Origin: Prevotella sp. UBA2742
Lineage (GTDB): Bacteria > Bacteroidota > Bacteroidia > Bacteroidales > Bacteroidaceae
Direction of reading: 5' to 3'
Length of the DNA: 64,000 nucleotides
Assembly (NCBI GenBank): GCA_002353485.1
Contig: DEJS01000011.1
Coordinates: forward strand, 65,367-129,366
Part shown: piece by piece, positions 1 to 8,380 of the stretch
How positions within the stretch are numbered: position 1 is the first letter of the stretch
How the letters are laid out: each line of letters starts with the position of its first letter
Made by a program: the position numbers and the translations under genes
The notes under the pieces: model-generated
What the model saw: the letters and a program-made list of their open reading frames with translations, nothing else
Database searches by the model: none
What the model was told of the DNA's origin: nothing

Positions 1-2
1 AT

Positions 3-2411
3 GATGCCTTTGACCGCAAGAAGTGGTGGGACGAGAATTCGATTTTCCTCTATGTTGGCGGCAATGCCGGTCAGGACATCAAGGGGACTAATAACGGCTT
101 ACTCTATTATACGCGGCTGGGCTATGAGCTGCAGAACCTGCCCTGGTCGAAAAACGAAGGTACCCACTCGAACATTCCCGAGGCCATCATCGAAGACCTG
201 CAGAACGACAAGGCCAACTGGCAGCTGGTGATGCTGCAGTGCGGCAGCGACGCCACGAGGAACGGCAACTACATAGGCTTCTACCACAAGTATCGCGGCA
301 TACTGCGCATCCTGACCTACCTGAAGCCGGGCAGCCTGAACAAGACGGACCACATGTGGGGATTCTCTATGGCCGACGCGCTGGCCAGCCACTCCGTGTT
401 CGGCTATGCACTGCCAGAGGACAAGCTCGGCACGATGGACAAGGGCAAGACCGTTCTGAACATGGGTGGAAAATACAGCAAGACCGTCACGCCGATGATG
501 AGCAAGTCGACATGGGACTCCACCGACGGCAGTCTGCCGGCCACCGAGGGATGGTGGGCGTTCGACATCGACCTCTCGGTGTATAACCCGAAGGCCGACG
601 TGCTGTCGACCGACGCGAGCAAGGCGCTGCTGAGCCTGCATCCACTGGGCTACGAGAACGAGAAGTTTGACTTCGGCAGTGACATGAAGGCTATCGCCAA
701 GGGCAACATCAACATGGAGCACTATCAGGCATCGAAAGATGGCGACATCGCCGGCTCGATAATGAAGGGACTCGACGTGGTAGGCAAGATAGCCAACTTC
801 GCCGGGAAATGCTACAAAGGCGACGTGGGAGAAGCTATCGCCGGCGGTGTGGATCTGGTCAAGACGGGCTGCGAGATTGCAGGCATCGGCTCGGAAGGAA
901 AAGACTACCGGGGTGACATCCACCTCGACATGAGCGGCACCATCACCACCAAGGGACAGTCGGGCAAGACTGTGAACTTTGACGAGATGCCGTCAGTAGA
1001 CCTGAAGCTCGGCAACTTCGACTTCGCAGGCAACACCTTAGGACAGGGTGTGTGGAACCTAGAGACGGCACCCGTGATGTATTGCACCAATGCCGAGACA
1101 AACTGGAAGGCAGTAGAGAATGTAAAACAATGGGAAGAGACTTTTAGCAGATGGAAGCGCTATACGCAAATTTACGGACCTGTGCAGAGTCCCCTTGGCG
1201 GGTTGTACGATAACTCGGAAGCGAACGGAGGCAAAGAAAGCAAGAACCCCTGGCACGGACTGGTGTGCTTCTTCGACCCCAGCAGCGTGAAGGTGACGCT
1301 GAACCCCCACTTGTTCACGCCCAGCGAGATTGAGAGCGCAAAGGTAACGGCCATTTGCGGCGTACGCCAGAGCTCTGGCTTCTGTCGCTATGAGCAGCAC
1401 CGCACGGCACAGGGGCTTCAGAGTGCCAAGCGCACTGTGAGCAGCACCTACGAATTCCCCAACCGTTATACCGGTGAGACACCGTTCAACGCCTTTGGAC
1501 TCGGAACGAGTCAGTTCTTGACAGACCCGGTGGACGGTAACCAAACGGGATGCATCGGAGCCGGCGACAGCGAATTCCTGATAGAGCCCGTGGGACTGAG
1601 AGGACAGTCGGACACCAAGTGGGGATACTACTACCTGCCTACCTACGAGGTAACCGTGAGTGTGGCGATCAAGCTTGACGACGGCAACACCCTGGTGCTC
1701 TCACGCGCATACCTGCCGGAGATTAAAGACATGGACGCCATGCAGGTGGAGAACTTCTACAACCAACTCAAGGAAGGCAAGGTCGGAATGCCCGCCCACT
1801 ACAAGGAGAATGTCTACAACGAGCAGGTGGCACGCATCGGACAGCTGAACCACTGGATCCGCAGTACAACTATTGCTACTAACGGCACACCAAGATATCT
1901 GGTGGAACAGGGTTATAAGCGTGATTATTTTATGGGGCCTTGGGTTGGTGCGACTAATTTAGATCATCCCCTCTGTGCATTCTCGCGACTCATCGACGGC
2001 GACAAGACGACGAAGTGGGCGAGCCATAAAGACAACGTACGCGGAAAAAACGTAGACTACAGTTACTGCAAGACCGCCGCAAAGGGGCTGAAACACACCT
2101 GCTGGTTTGCCGAGTTCAAGACCTACGGCAATATGAAGGCCGTTAGCTTCACCCTGACCTCCAGTAACACGGGAGAGGACAAGAAGCCGCGCGACATCCG
2201 TCTCTTTGCCCGCAACGACAACCAGGGCGAGTGGGTACAGCTCTTCATGCAGGACAACTTCAAGATGCCCACTGGCAAGTTTACGGAGATGACCTTCGAA
2301 ATCCCCTATGACATGCAGGGCTGGTACAATACCTACCGTTTCGAGGTGGGCGCCAACTGGGGCAACAGTTTCTTAGACCTCAACGAGCTCACAATGAACT
2401 GGGCTGAGTAA
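3..2411 (+). CDS. Large surface/secreted protein with C-terminal discoidin-like domain, 5' truncated by window
   Basis: The reading frame is open from base 3, so the gene begins upstream of the window and only its last ~800 residues are present; the internal ATG at 228 is not the real start. Most of the protein matches no family I can name. The last ~140 residues (from LIDGDKTTKWAS to the end) look like an F5/8 type C (discoidin) jelly-roll, usually a carbohydrate- or surface-binding module: a DGD..TKWAS start, a central CWFAEF strand, and a YRFEVGANWGNSFLDLNEL end. Codon use resembles the other large exported proteins here. It is probably extracellular, but the signal peptide lies outside the window. 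A strong terminator follows 31 bases after the stop. Confidence 0.8.
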   Translation, partial: DAFDRKKWWDENSIFLYVGGNAGQDIKGTNNGLLYYTRLGYELQNLPWSKNEGTHSNIPEAIIEDLQNDKANWQLVMLQCGSDATRNGNYIGFYHKYRGILRILTYLKPGSLNKTDHMWGFSMADALASHSVFGYALPEDKLGTMDKGKTVLNMGGKYSKTVTPMMSKSTWDSTDGSLPATEGWWAFDIDLSVYNPKADVLSTDASKALLSLHPLGYENEKFDFGSDMKAIAKGNINMEHYQASKDGDIAGSIMKGLDVVGKIANFAGKCYKGDVGEAIAGGVDLVKTGCEIAGIGSEGKDYRGDIHLDMSGTITTKGQSGKTVNFDEMPSVDLKLGNFDFAGNTLGQGVWNLETAPVMYCTNAETNWKAVENVKQWEETFSRWKRYTQIYGPVQSPLGGLYDNSEANGGKESKNPWHGLVCFFDPSSVKVTLNPHLFTPSEIESAKVTAICGVRQSSGFCRYEQHRTAQGLQSAKRTVSSTYEFPNRYTGETPFNAFGLGTSQFLTDPVDGNQTGCIGAGDSEFLIEPVGLRGQSDTKWGYYYLPTYEVTVSVAIKLDDGNTLVLSRAYLPEIKDMDAMQVENFYNQLKEGKVGMPAHYKENVYNEQVARIGQLNHWIRSTTIATNGTPRYLVEQGYKRDYFMGPWVGATNLDHPLCAFSRLIDGDKTTKWASHKDNVRGKNVDYSYCKTAAKGLKHTCWFAEFKTYGNMKAVSFTLTSSNTGEDKKPRDIRLFARNDNQGEWVQLFMQDNFKMPTGKFTEMTFEIPYDMQGWYNTYRFEVGANWGNSFLDLNELTMNWAE

Positions 2412-2442
2412 TCTGTATCGCACCGTCCCTGCGGACTCTCTG

Positions 2443-2482
2443 AAAAAGAAAAGGCTTCCCCAAAATGAGGGAAGTCTTTTTC
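2443..2482 (+). terminator. Intrinsic terminator of the discoidin-domain gene
   Basis: GGCTTCCC and GGGAAGTC form a stem around a short AAAATGA loop. An A-rich left flank and a TTTTTC right flank extend the pairing and supply the U tract. It lies just past the stop at 2411 and before the next promoter. Confidence 0.75.
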
Positions 2483-2505
2483 TGTGTTCTATTCTTTTTC
2501 ATGTG

Positions 2506-2646
2506 TTTTGCGACAGTTATGGCAAGCATTCCGATTTCTGCCACAAATTCCATATATGCGCCGCATGCTTCTCTGACGGAAATCATCCTTTTTTGCTTTT
2601 CGTGCCATAAATCGCCGTACCTTTGCATCGTCAAACAGAAACAAAG
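2506..2646 (+). repeat. Promoter-cassette repeat, copy 1 of 3
   Basis: About 140 bp that recurs at 3811-3952 and 9064-9205, each time directly upstream of an exported-protein gene. All copies start TTTGCGRCAGNTATGGCAAGCATT, continue through CATATATGCGCCGCATGCTTCTC and GACGGAAATC, and end with a TAnnTTTG box, CATCG and a GAAACAAAG leader. Short inverted segments (AAGCAT/ATGCTT) occur in this copy but are not compensated in copy 2, so conservation looks like sequence rather than RNA structure. Confidence 0.85.
2618..2625 (+). promoter_or_regulatory. -7 box of the tyrosine phosphatase gene
   Basis: TACCTTTG fits the Bacteroidetes -7 consensus TAnnTTTG. A T-rich TTTTGC at 2591-2596 sits about 22 bases upstream as a plausible -33 element. 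The leader to the ATG at 2751 is long (~120 nt) because of the extra segment at 2647-2722. Confidence 0.7.
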
Positions 2647-2722
2647 CCGCGATTAAGCAAGCAAAGAACCGAAAGAATTTCGAGCTATTTCGAGCGGAAG
2701 CGGCTTCGAACGAAGTTCAAAG
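2647..2722 (+). repeat. 76-bp palindrome-rich segment in the 5' UTR, flanked by CAAAG
   Basis: Absent from the otherwise matching leaders of copies 2 and 3, where GAAACAAAG runs straight into TATAAA. The segment is bounded by CAAAG at 2642-2646 and 2718-2722. It holds several short palindromes: CGAAAGAATTTCG (2670-2682), GAAGCGGCTTC (2697-2707) and CTTCGAACGAAG (2704-2715). It looks like an insertion between promoter and start codon, or alternatively a deletion in the other copies. Confidence 0.55.
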
Positions 2723-2750
2723 TATAAAAAATAAAATATAAGAAAGAACT

Positions 2751-3722
2751 ATGAAAAAGAATTTATTTCTGGTGAAGACAGTGTTCACAGGCATGTTTAC
2801 CGCAGTAACTTTCACAAGTTTTACATCCTGCAGCAACGACGATGATATTGCCTACGAACCTGTTTCCTCCACCCCCACAAGAAAGCACGCCACCGATTTA
2901 AGCCAGCGCGTCATCAACTTCGAAGGTGTGGATAACGCCCGCGACATGGGCGGACTCGTCATGCAAGACGGCCGCACCGTATGTTTCGACAAGCTCGTGC
3001 GGAGCGGCAAACTGGCGAAAGCCACCGATGCCGACGTGGCCATCCTCCAGGACCAGTATCAACTCAGCGATGTCTTCGACTTCCGCTTCGACCTGGAAAT
3101 TTCCGAAGCCCCCGACCGCGTCATCAGCGGTGTGATCTACACCCTGGTCTCCACGATGCCCCAGAAGCTCATTGATGCTCAGGAAGAGTTCGGTGCAGGC
3201 TCAGGACAGTTATCCACCCCCGGCGTTGTGGACACGCTCTTAAAGTATGCCTTCGACCCTCAGGTACAGAAGATGGTCAAGCAGCTCTATCCGGCCATCG
3301 TGACCGACCCGCAGTCGCAGGCCAACTACGGCAAGTTTCTGCATGGCGTGCTGGCTGCAAAGGGTGGCGTGCTGTGGCATTGCTCAGAGGGCAAAGACCG
3401 CTGCGGATTGGGGTCGGCTCTCCTCTTGGCAGCCCTCGGTGCCAGCAGACAGGTAATCGTCGAGGACTTCGACATGTCTAACCAGAGCTATGCCAGCCAG
3501 GTGGAGGCACTCTCTGCGCAGGTGCGCAACAAGAAGGACGGCGCGGCTGCCGTAGACTTCATACAGGCCATGGTGGGCGTGAGTACTGCGAACTTCGAGG
3601 CCGCCCTCGACCTGATAGACCAGCGATACGGCTCCATAGAGCAATACTTGGTAAACCAACTCGGATTCTCCAAGGAAGAACAGATGCAGCTCAGAGCCAA
3701 ATACCTCACTGCCGTAAATTGA
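2751..3722 (+). CDS. Exported lipoprotein tyrosine/phosphoinositide phosphatase (PTP3 type)
   Basis: A 323-residue protein with a lipoprotein signal peptide (MKKNLFLVKT... up to SFTSC27), so probably anchored in the outer or inner membrane. The mature part starts with INFEGVDNARDMGG, typical of the bacterial PTP family that includes LipA and mycobacterial PtpB. It carries the cysteine phosphatase loop HCSEGKDRCG (H210, C211, R217). Members hydrolyse phosphotyrosine and often phosphoinositides; which applies here cannot be seen. The first ~62 coding bases are nearly identical to those of the gene at 3976, which has an unrelated mature domain. A hairpin terminator follows. Confidence 0.88.
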   Translation: MKKNLFLVKTVFTGMFTAVTFTSFTSCSNDDDIAYEPVSSTPTRKHATDLSQRVINFEGVDNARDMGGLVMQDGRTVCFDKLVRSGKLAKATDADVAILQDQYQLSDVFDFRFDLEISEAPDRVISGVIYTLVSTMPQKLIDAQEEFGAGSGQLSTPGVVDTLLKYAFDPQVQKMVKQLYPAIVTDPQSQANYGKFLHGVLAAKGGVLWHCSEGKDRCGLGSALLLAALGASRQVIVEDFDMSNQSYASQVEALSAQVRNKKDGAAAVDFIQAMVGVSTANFEAALDLIDQRYGSIEQYLVNQLGFSKEEQMQLRAKYLTAVN

Positions 3723-3743
3723 TTGCCATGGCGTTTTGGATAG

Positions 3744-3786
3744 AATTAAGGCTGGTACTTCACAATGTGCCAGCCTTAATTTTTTT
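3744..3786 (+). terminator. Intrinsic terminator of the tyrosine phosphatase gene
   Basis: Perfect 12-bp stem AATTAAGGCTGG (3744-3755) / CCAGCCTTAATT (3770-3781) with a 14-nt loop, followed by five more Ts. Confidence 0.9.
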
Positions 3787-3810
3787 CATCGGCAACCGAA
3801 ATATATAGTA

Positions 3811-3952
3811 ATTTGCGGCAGATATGGCAAGCATTGTCGTATCTGTCACAATTTCCGTATATGTGCCGCATACTTCTCTGCCGGAAATCATCCTTTTTTA
3901 CTTTTCAAGCCATAAATCGTCGTAACTTTGCATCGTCAAAAAAGAAACAAAG
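3811..3952 (+). repeat. Promoter-cassette repeat, copy 2 of 3
   Basis: Aligns end to end with 2506-2646 and 9064-9205, with scattered substitutions (for example GCCGCATACTTC for GCCGCATGCTTC). The -7 box TAACTTTG is at 3923-3930. The similarity to copy 1 continues after the promoter into the signal-peptide coding region of the next gene, where identity is higher than in the upstream part. Confidence 0.85.
3923..3930 (+). promoter_or_regulatory. -7 box of the PI-PLC/EEP chimera gene
   Basis: TAACTTTG, a perfect TAnnTTTG box about 45 bases before the ATG at 3976. Confidence 0.7.
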
Positions 3953-3975
3953 TATAAACAATATAAGAAAGAACA

Positions 3976-4674
3976 ATGAAAAAGAATTTATTTCTGGTGA
4001 AGACAGTGTTCACAGGCATGCTTACCGCAGTAACTTTCAGTTTCACATCGTGCTCAGATGACGACAACCTGATGGCCGACTCAAATGTAACGGACAACTC
4101 AGAGATTGCCACGACGAGAGGCTGCGGTTCCGCCATCGACGCCTTTAAGCCCAATGTTGACCACAGCAAGTGGATGGCTCTGCTGAATGACAACCGACTC
4201 GTGGCCGACCTCTCGCTTCCTGGCACCCACGATGCCTGTACTGGCGAAGGACAGTGGATTCAGCTTAGGCAACACATCATGTCGAAGCTCGACCAGCGCC
4301 CAGTGCTCGTCATCGGCGACTTCAACACCTACTATTGCCGCGACAACATGAAGTCCGTGTTTATCGACGCCATCAACGCTTCTGGCCGTGCCACCTGCGG
4401 GGATGCATGGATAGAGAAGTGCAAGGGCGGTGTATATCCGGAGTTGGAAAAAGACACGAAGATTAAGGACGACGGCAAGTATAAGGGTTGGACCATCCGC
4501 GGCGAGATGCCCGACAAGATTCTCTACATCAACCCCATTGGAGGCCACAGCGTGGAGTTGCTCAGCTGCGAATACGACAACAGCAAGCAGACCAGAGCTT
4601 ACTATAAGGACGGTGGCGACGAGCCCCTGGGCAACCACTTCCCACTCTTCGCCAAGTTCCGCCTGAAGAATTAA
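3976..4674 (+). CDS. Chimeric lipoprotein: PI-PLC N-terminal piece joined to C-terminal half of an endonuclease/exonuclease/phosphatase fold
   Basis: A 232-residue open frame with the same signal peptide as the preceding phosphatase (lipid Cys26). Residues ~60-90 look like the start of a PI-PLC X domain (SKWMALLNDNRL...LSLPGTHDA; the first catalytic His is at 85). From about residue 95 the sequence switches to the C-terminal half of an EEP-family phosphodiesterase: GDFN at 114-117, a DKILY segment near 180 and NHFPL at 220-224. Each partner lacks the rest of its catalytic domain, including the second PI-PLC histidine and the EEP N-terminal metal ligands. I infer an in-frame deletion between two adjacent genes; activity is doubtful, but the frame and promoter are intact. 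Confidence 0.75.
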   Translation: MKKNLFLVKTVFTGMLTAVTFSFTSCSDDDNLMADSNVTDNSEIATTRGCGSAIDAFKPNVDHSKWMALLNDNRLVADLSLPGTHDACTGEGQWIQLRQHIMSKLDQRPVLVIGDFNTYYCRDNMKSVFIDAINASGRATCGDAWIEKCKGGVYPELEKDTKIKDDGKYKGWTIRGEMPDKILYINPIGGHSVELLSCEYDNSKQTRAYYKDGGDEPLGNHFPLFAKFRLKN

Positions 4675-4780
4675 ACATAAACAATAAGAATCACGCGCTT
4701 TCATATCACTTTTGCGATAGTGTTAAGTTGGCAAGGAGCAAAAAATTTCTCTTTTTTTCTTGTATATAAGGAAAAAGTTG

Positions 4781-4788
4781 TAACTTTG
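4781..4788 (+). promoter_or_regulatory. -7 box of the PAP2 acid phosphatase gene
   Basis: TAACTTTG about 55 bases before the ATG at 4843, with a T-rich stretch (4751-4762) in the -33 region. This supports the start at 4843 rather than an earlier in-frame codon upstream of the promoter. Confidence 0.7.
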
Positions 4789-4842
4789 CAAAAAGAAACA
4801 GAAGGAAGTAATAATAAAATTATAACTAAGAGATTAAGAATT

Positions 4843-5556
4843 ATGAAGAAAGTAATGTTATTTATGGTCGCTGCTGTTCTTGCGGCATCATGTTCTCAAG
4901 CATATCAATACAAGGATGGCTTTTTAATGATAAGAGAATTACCCAATGCGATAAAATTCCTGCCGGCTCCGCCAGAGTCTGGTCCTGAATATGATAAGGA
5001 TGTACAGGCATACGAATGGGGCAAGCAGCTACGCCAAGACCCCAAGGTGCGTGATCATTGCTTGCATCAGGATACTACTGATATGAATACTGTGTTTAAC
5101 GAGGCATTAGGCTTTAAGCTGCTGAGTTTCGACTACCATGATATTATGGGGCTGCTCGCCGGGTCAGTAAAGGATGCCCAAAGGGTGTCGAAGCCTGCTA
5201 AAGAATACTATAAGCGCATGAAGCCCTTCCAGGTGTTCAATGAGCCATCGCTTAAGAAAAACTCAGAGAAAGCCGTTAGTTCGAGCACCTATGCCTATCC
5301 CAGTGGTCATGCAGTACGTTCATGGATGTATGCCTTTGTGCTAGCTGATGTTGCACCGGAATATAAGGATTCTCTTTATAAATGTGCTGAGGATTATAGC
5401 AAATGCCGCGTCATCATGGGTCGTCACTGGCAGACAGACATTGATGCCGGCAAAATGGTGTCGACTAAGGTATACGAGAAGCTGAAGAAGTCGCCAGCCT
5501 ATCAGGCTCAGCTGAAGTTGGCTCGCGAACAGTATAAGACAATTAAAAAGAAATAA
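4843..5556 (+). CDS. Class A acid phosphatase-like PAP2 lipoprotein
   Basis: A 237-residue exported phosphatase. The signal peptide ends in AASC17 (lipobox). The PAP2 signature is present: a basic K-x6-KP motif near 120-128 (Lys in place of the usual Arg), PSGH at 153-156, and R189-x5-H195-x3-D199 (GRHWQTDIDAG). Family members remove phosphate from organic monoesters or lipid phosphates outside the cytoplasm. The frame is open upstream to 4720, but that region contains the promoter, so the ATG followed by the signal peptide is the start. With its two upstream neighbours it makes a row of exported phosphoester hydrolases. Confidence 0.88.
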   Translation: MKKVMLFMVAAVLAASCSQAYQYKDGFLMIRELPNAIKFLPAPPESGPEYDKDVQAYEWGKQLRQDPKVRDHCLHQDTTDMNTVFNEALGFKLLSFDYHDIMGLLAGSVKDAQRVSKPAKEYYKRMKPFQVFNEPSLKKNSEKAVSSSTYAYPSGHAVRSWMYAFVLADVAPEYKDSLYKCAEDYSKCRVIMGRHWQTDIDAGKMVSTKVYEKLKKSPAYQAQLKLAREQYKTIKKK

Positions 5557-5584
5557 AAGTCCTCATGGTAATGGCTGAGAAGAA

Positions 5585-6142
5585 CTATTTTATGATTTGA
5601 AGAATGTTCTTGGCATCTTCATCGCCCTTGGCAGCATCTTTCTTTATCTTGGCAAGCACCTCTGCCCCACCGCTCGGATTCTGGATAGCTCTTCTCAGCC
5701 AGCCCCTTGCCATCTCCTGGTTGGCTGCAACACCGATACCTTTCAGGTAGCATTTGCCCACGGCATACTGTCCGTGGGCATTGTCGTCTTGGGCAGCTCG
5801 GCTAAACCATGTGAAGGCAAGATTCAGGTCTTGTGCGACACCTTCGCCGTTCTTATAGCACTTGCCTACCTGATACATGGCCTTACCGCTGCCCTGATTG
5901 GCTGCCTTCATGTACCACTGAAATGCCAGTGAGTCGTTTTCCGTTACCCCATGCCCCTTGTCATAACAGCGTGCAAGCCGGTATTGAGCTTTCCTGTTGC
6001 CTCTTTCTGCTGTCTTCTTCAGCTCATGGAACACTGCTTCCGGATTTTTCGAGTCACGGATCATCTTGCCCTCATGGTATAGCCTCAGGCCGACGACAGC
6101 ACATATCGCCAGGGCAATCAATGCAGTCAGCCATTTACTCAT
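5585..6142 (-). CDS. Membrane-anchored Sel1-repeat protein
   Basis: A 185-residue protein with one N-terminal membrane segment (residues ~5-19) and then four Sel1-like repeats, seen as A.YRLARCYDKGHGV, AMYQVGKCYKNGEGV, GQYAVGKCYLKGIGV and a weaker last copy. Sel1/TPR solenoids are protein-binding scaffolds; no catalytic motif is seen. It is the last gene of a minus-strand operon and starts 4 bases after the DUF2490 gene ends. It converges with the PAP2 gene with no clear terminator between them. Confidence 0.82.
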   Translation of the reverse strand: MSKWLTALIALAICAVVGLRLYHEGKMIRDSKNPEAVFHELKKTAERGNRKAQYRLARCYDKGHGVTENDSLAFQWYMKAANQGSGKAMYQVGKCYKNGEGVAQDLNLAFTWFSRAAQDDNAHGQYAVGKCYLKGIGVAANQEMARGWLRRAIQNPSGGAEVLAKIKKDAAKGDEDAKNILQIIK

Positions 6143-6145
6143 GTC

Positions 6146-6907
6146 TTAAAACTTATATGTATAGCCAATGCCTATCACATGGCGGTCGGGTTCGTCATCC
6201 GCCCCTCCGCACATGTGCTGGTAGATATATTTGATATCGAGGCTATGATGCTTGTCAAGATTCAACTCTGTACCAGCATTGTATCTTATCTTCTCCAGCC
6301 TTTTGGTAACCCAGGATTCCGCATTCACGTATGGACGGAATAAGCTGCTGAGTTTCATCTTTACCTGAATACGATTGCGCCACACGCTTTTACCCTTTCC
6401 GGCATACACTTTCTCGCCAGCTTCAGCACCTGTACCTGACTCATGAAGTTGAGCAGTCTTCTCAGGGCGATATGAGTATTGCCAGCGTTCGCGAAGCGAG
6501 AAAGTAAACTTACCCCAGTTGACAGAACCAGTAAGCGACACGTTGAAGCGATGACGTATACCCCAGTAGTCGGTATACATTGTTCCGTTTGTGTATTCAT
6601 TGTGGTGACGGTCGTCGAGCAAGCAATATCCCCCTGTAGCTTTAAGCCAATGGGTAATCTGGTAACTACCCTCTACTCCAAAGCTCCAACGGTCGGCAGA
6701 TTTCAGGTTGTCACGACTACGATACTCCACTTCGGCACCCAAGCTCCAGCGGCTATTGAGTTCTTTTTCGGCATTTACCGTTCCCCACATGCCGAAATCA
6801 TCACCTGCATAAGCTTTGGTGAGTGATAGTTGTAGTATTACAAACAATGCGGCCATTAGCCGCATTGTTTGTCTTGTCCTATTATTAAACATTAGCATAC
6901 TCTCCAT
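6146..6907 (-). CDS. DUF2490-type outer membrane beta-barrel protein
   Basis: A 253-residue protein with a signal peptide and alternating amphipathic strands ending in an aromatic residue (GIGYTYKF), typical of an outer membrane barrel. The pattern WGTVNAEKELNSRWSLGAE, followed by R.RLNVSL- and R.RIQVKMKL-type strands, matches DUF2490. The function of the family is not established. The listed start overlaps the upstream gene by 23 bases; the ATG at 6865, directly before the hydrophobic signal segment, is an alternative that removes the overlap. Confidence 0.8.
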   Translation of the reverse strand: MESMLMFNNRTRQTMRLMAALFVILQLSLTKAYAGDDFGMWGTVNAEKELNSRWSLGAEVEYRSRDNLKSADRWSFGVEGSYQITHWLKATGGYCLLDDRHHNEYTNGTMYTDYWGIRHRFNVSLTGSVNWGKFTFSLRERWQYSYRPEKTAQLHESGTGAEAGEKVYAGKGKSVWRNRIQVKMKLSSLFRPYVNAESWVTKRLEKIRYNAGTELNLDKHHSLDIKYIYQHMCGGADDEPDRHVIGIGYTYKF

Positions 6908-7562
6908 TCTTTATTTTCAGCATATCCTTAACGTCGCCGCTATCTGGTCCTTCATAATATATGCGCAAGACAGCCATATCACGCAGGAAATCTACAGCGC
7001 CTACACGTACGTTGGTAATCTTGAGTCCAAGGCGCTGTTCCAGATCGGCAATGAGTTCCTCTCTGCGCTCAGGCTTGATGAGGTCTATGCGGTCATACTG
7101 CACAATCTTTGAAGCTTCCGTCTTGAGCACACGTTCGCATATTGCTACAGCAATAATGACGATGATGTCTATACATATAAGCTCGTGCAGAGGCGTGCCA
7201 ATAAGCTGTCCAAACTCGTCAACACCCAGTGATGAAGCCATTGAGTGAACTACAGCCAGACAGATAACGACGAAGAGGTATGACATCTCACGTACAGGCA
7301 TTGCATCAGTGCGGTAACGCATGATAGAGAAGATGCCAAACAGACCGAGACCAACGCCCATCGTAGCCTTTCCACGATCCATACCCATCATCATATAAAC
7401 GAGGAAGTACAATGCTATAGAGATGAGCATAAATGTAAAGTAGTAATCACGACGCTTAGCTTTCTTGAAATAAAGGAAGTGGACGATAATCCAGTTGGCA
7501 AGCATACAGACTACAAATCGCAACATTGCGTCGCCAAATTCAGGGGAGAAAAACTGTTCCAT
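6885..7562 (-). CDS. DUF4956 membrane protein
   Basis: A 225-residue protein with about four hydrophobic segments in residues 10-150 (RFVVCMLANWIIVHFLYF, YYFTFMLISIALYFLVYMMMG, the GLGLFGIFSIMRYRT region, ICIDIIVIIAVAICERVL) and a soluble C-terminal ~75 residues with a ferredoxin-like pattern (LGLKITNVRVGAVDFLRDMAVLRIYYE). The GIFSIMRYRT motif is typical of DUF4956. These proteins are commonly encoded next to VTC-domain polyphosphate polymerases, as here; a role in moving or sensing the polymer across the membrane is inference. Confidence 0.85.
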   Translation of the reverse strand: MEQFFSPEFGDAMLRFVVCMLANWIIVHFLYFKKAKRRDYYFTFMLISIALYFLVYMMMGMDRGKATMGVGLGLFGIFSIMRYRTDAMPVREMSYLFVVICLAVVHSMASSLGVDEFGQLIGTPLHELICIDIIVIIAVAICERVLKTEASKIVQYDRIDLIKPERREELIADLEQRLGLKITNVRVGAVDFLRDMAVLRIYYEGPDSGDVKDMLKIKNGEYANV

Positions 7563-7583
7563 GTTGTCTTGTTGTTTTATTGT

Positions 7584-8357
7584 TTATTGTTTAATGTTAT
7601 CTAATCCTGTCAAGTTCCTTACCTCAATCACCTTTTGCTTGAAACGGTTGAAGGGTAATTCCTTGTTGGTCAGTGCGGAGCCTATACAGTATTTTGAGAA
7701 TCCGTGTGGATGTATCTGTAGCTTCCTCAGCTTATTGAGTATAGGCGAAAACACATGTCCGTCGCGTTTCAGTTCAATGATTACCAGATTGTCCATGTCC
7801 ATTTGCTCTCCGCTAACCAGATTATTGAAGTGAACGCCACTATCGATGGTCAGACGCTCTGTCATCCCTTTGTTTACCAGTGTGATGCGAGCGAAGTGGT
7901 TGTTCAGTGCGGGCTGCAGACTGTCTACGTCATAGTGCAGGTGCTTACCCAGGAAGAGCCTTTTCTCCTCATCCGTCAGGTCCATATCTACCACCTTGAT
8001 GCGTCGTTTCTTAGTGCGTTTGTGGTTATTCTTCGTCTTCACCTCCATAAACTGCAACCCGCTCACGCAGTAAGTCCTGAAACGTATTTTCTGTCTGTTC
8101 GTATGTTTCCACTGATGCATGCAGTACATGTTGAAGTCGCCGGTGTCGAAGTATGTGGTGTCATACTCCAGGTTGCGCACTCCGTCTATCTCCTGCACGT
8201 AGTATTCGTCGCGCGCCATCTTCAGCAGCTGCTTCAGCTTCTCCAGGTTGGTAACGAATTTCGTATCGGTGCGATTCATTAACTTTACGCTGCCCATCTG
8301 CTCAAGCGAGATGGGCTCGAAAGTATTCAGGATGTCTTCTAAACTTTCTTGCTTCAT
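7584..8357 (-). CDS. VTC-domain polyphosphate polymerase-like protein
   Basis: A 257-residue protein matching the VTC domain of the CYTH/triphosphate tunnel superfamily. Visible tunnel-lining motifs are MNRTDTKF near 28-35, KIRFRTY near 89-95, an E.K pair in FMEVKTK, paired basic residues KKRRIKV, and a late VIIELKRDG strand. In yeast Vtc4 this fold polymerises the gamma phosphate of ATP into polyphosphate; bacterial members next to DUF4956 are predicted to do the same but may make another product. It is 23 bases downstream of the PepSY-like gene and 21 upstream of the DUF4956 gene. Confidence 0.85.
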   Translation of the reverse strand: MKQESLEDILNTFEPISLEQMGSVKLMNRTDTKFVTNLEKLKQLLKMARDEYYVQEIDGVRNLEYDTTYFDTGDFNMYCMHQWKHTNRQKIRFRTYCVSGLQFMEVKTKNNHKRTKKRRIKVVDMDLTDEEKRLFLGKHLHYDVDSLQPALNNHFARITLVNKGMTERLTIDSGVHFNNLVSGEQMDMDNLVIIELKRDGHVFSPILNKLRKLQIHPHGFSKYCIGSALTNKELPFNRFKQKVIEVRNLTGLDNIKQ

Positions 8358-8380
8358 ATAGATACCTTATAGGCTCGGCA

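Noticed and set aside
228..2411. ATG at 228 as the start of the first gene
   Set aside because: The same frame is open and protein-like back to base 3, so the gene is simply cut by the window edge.
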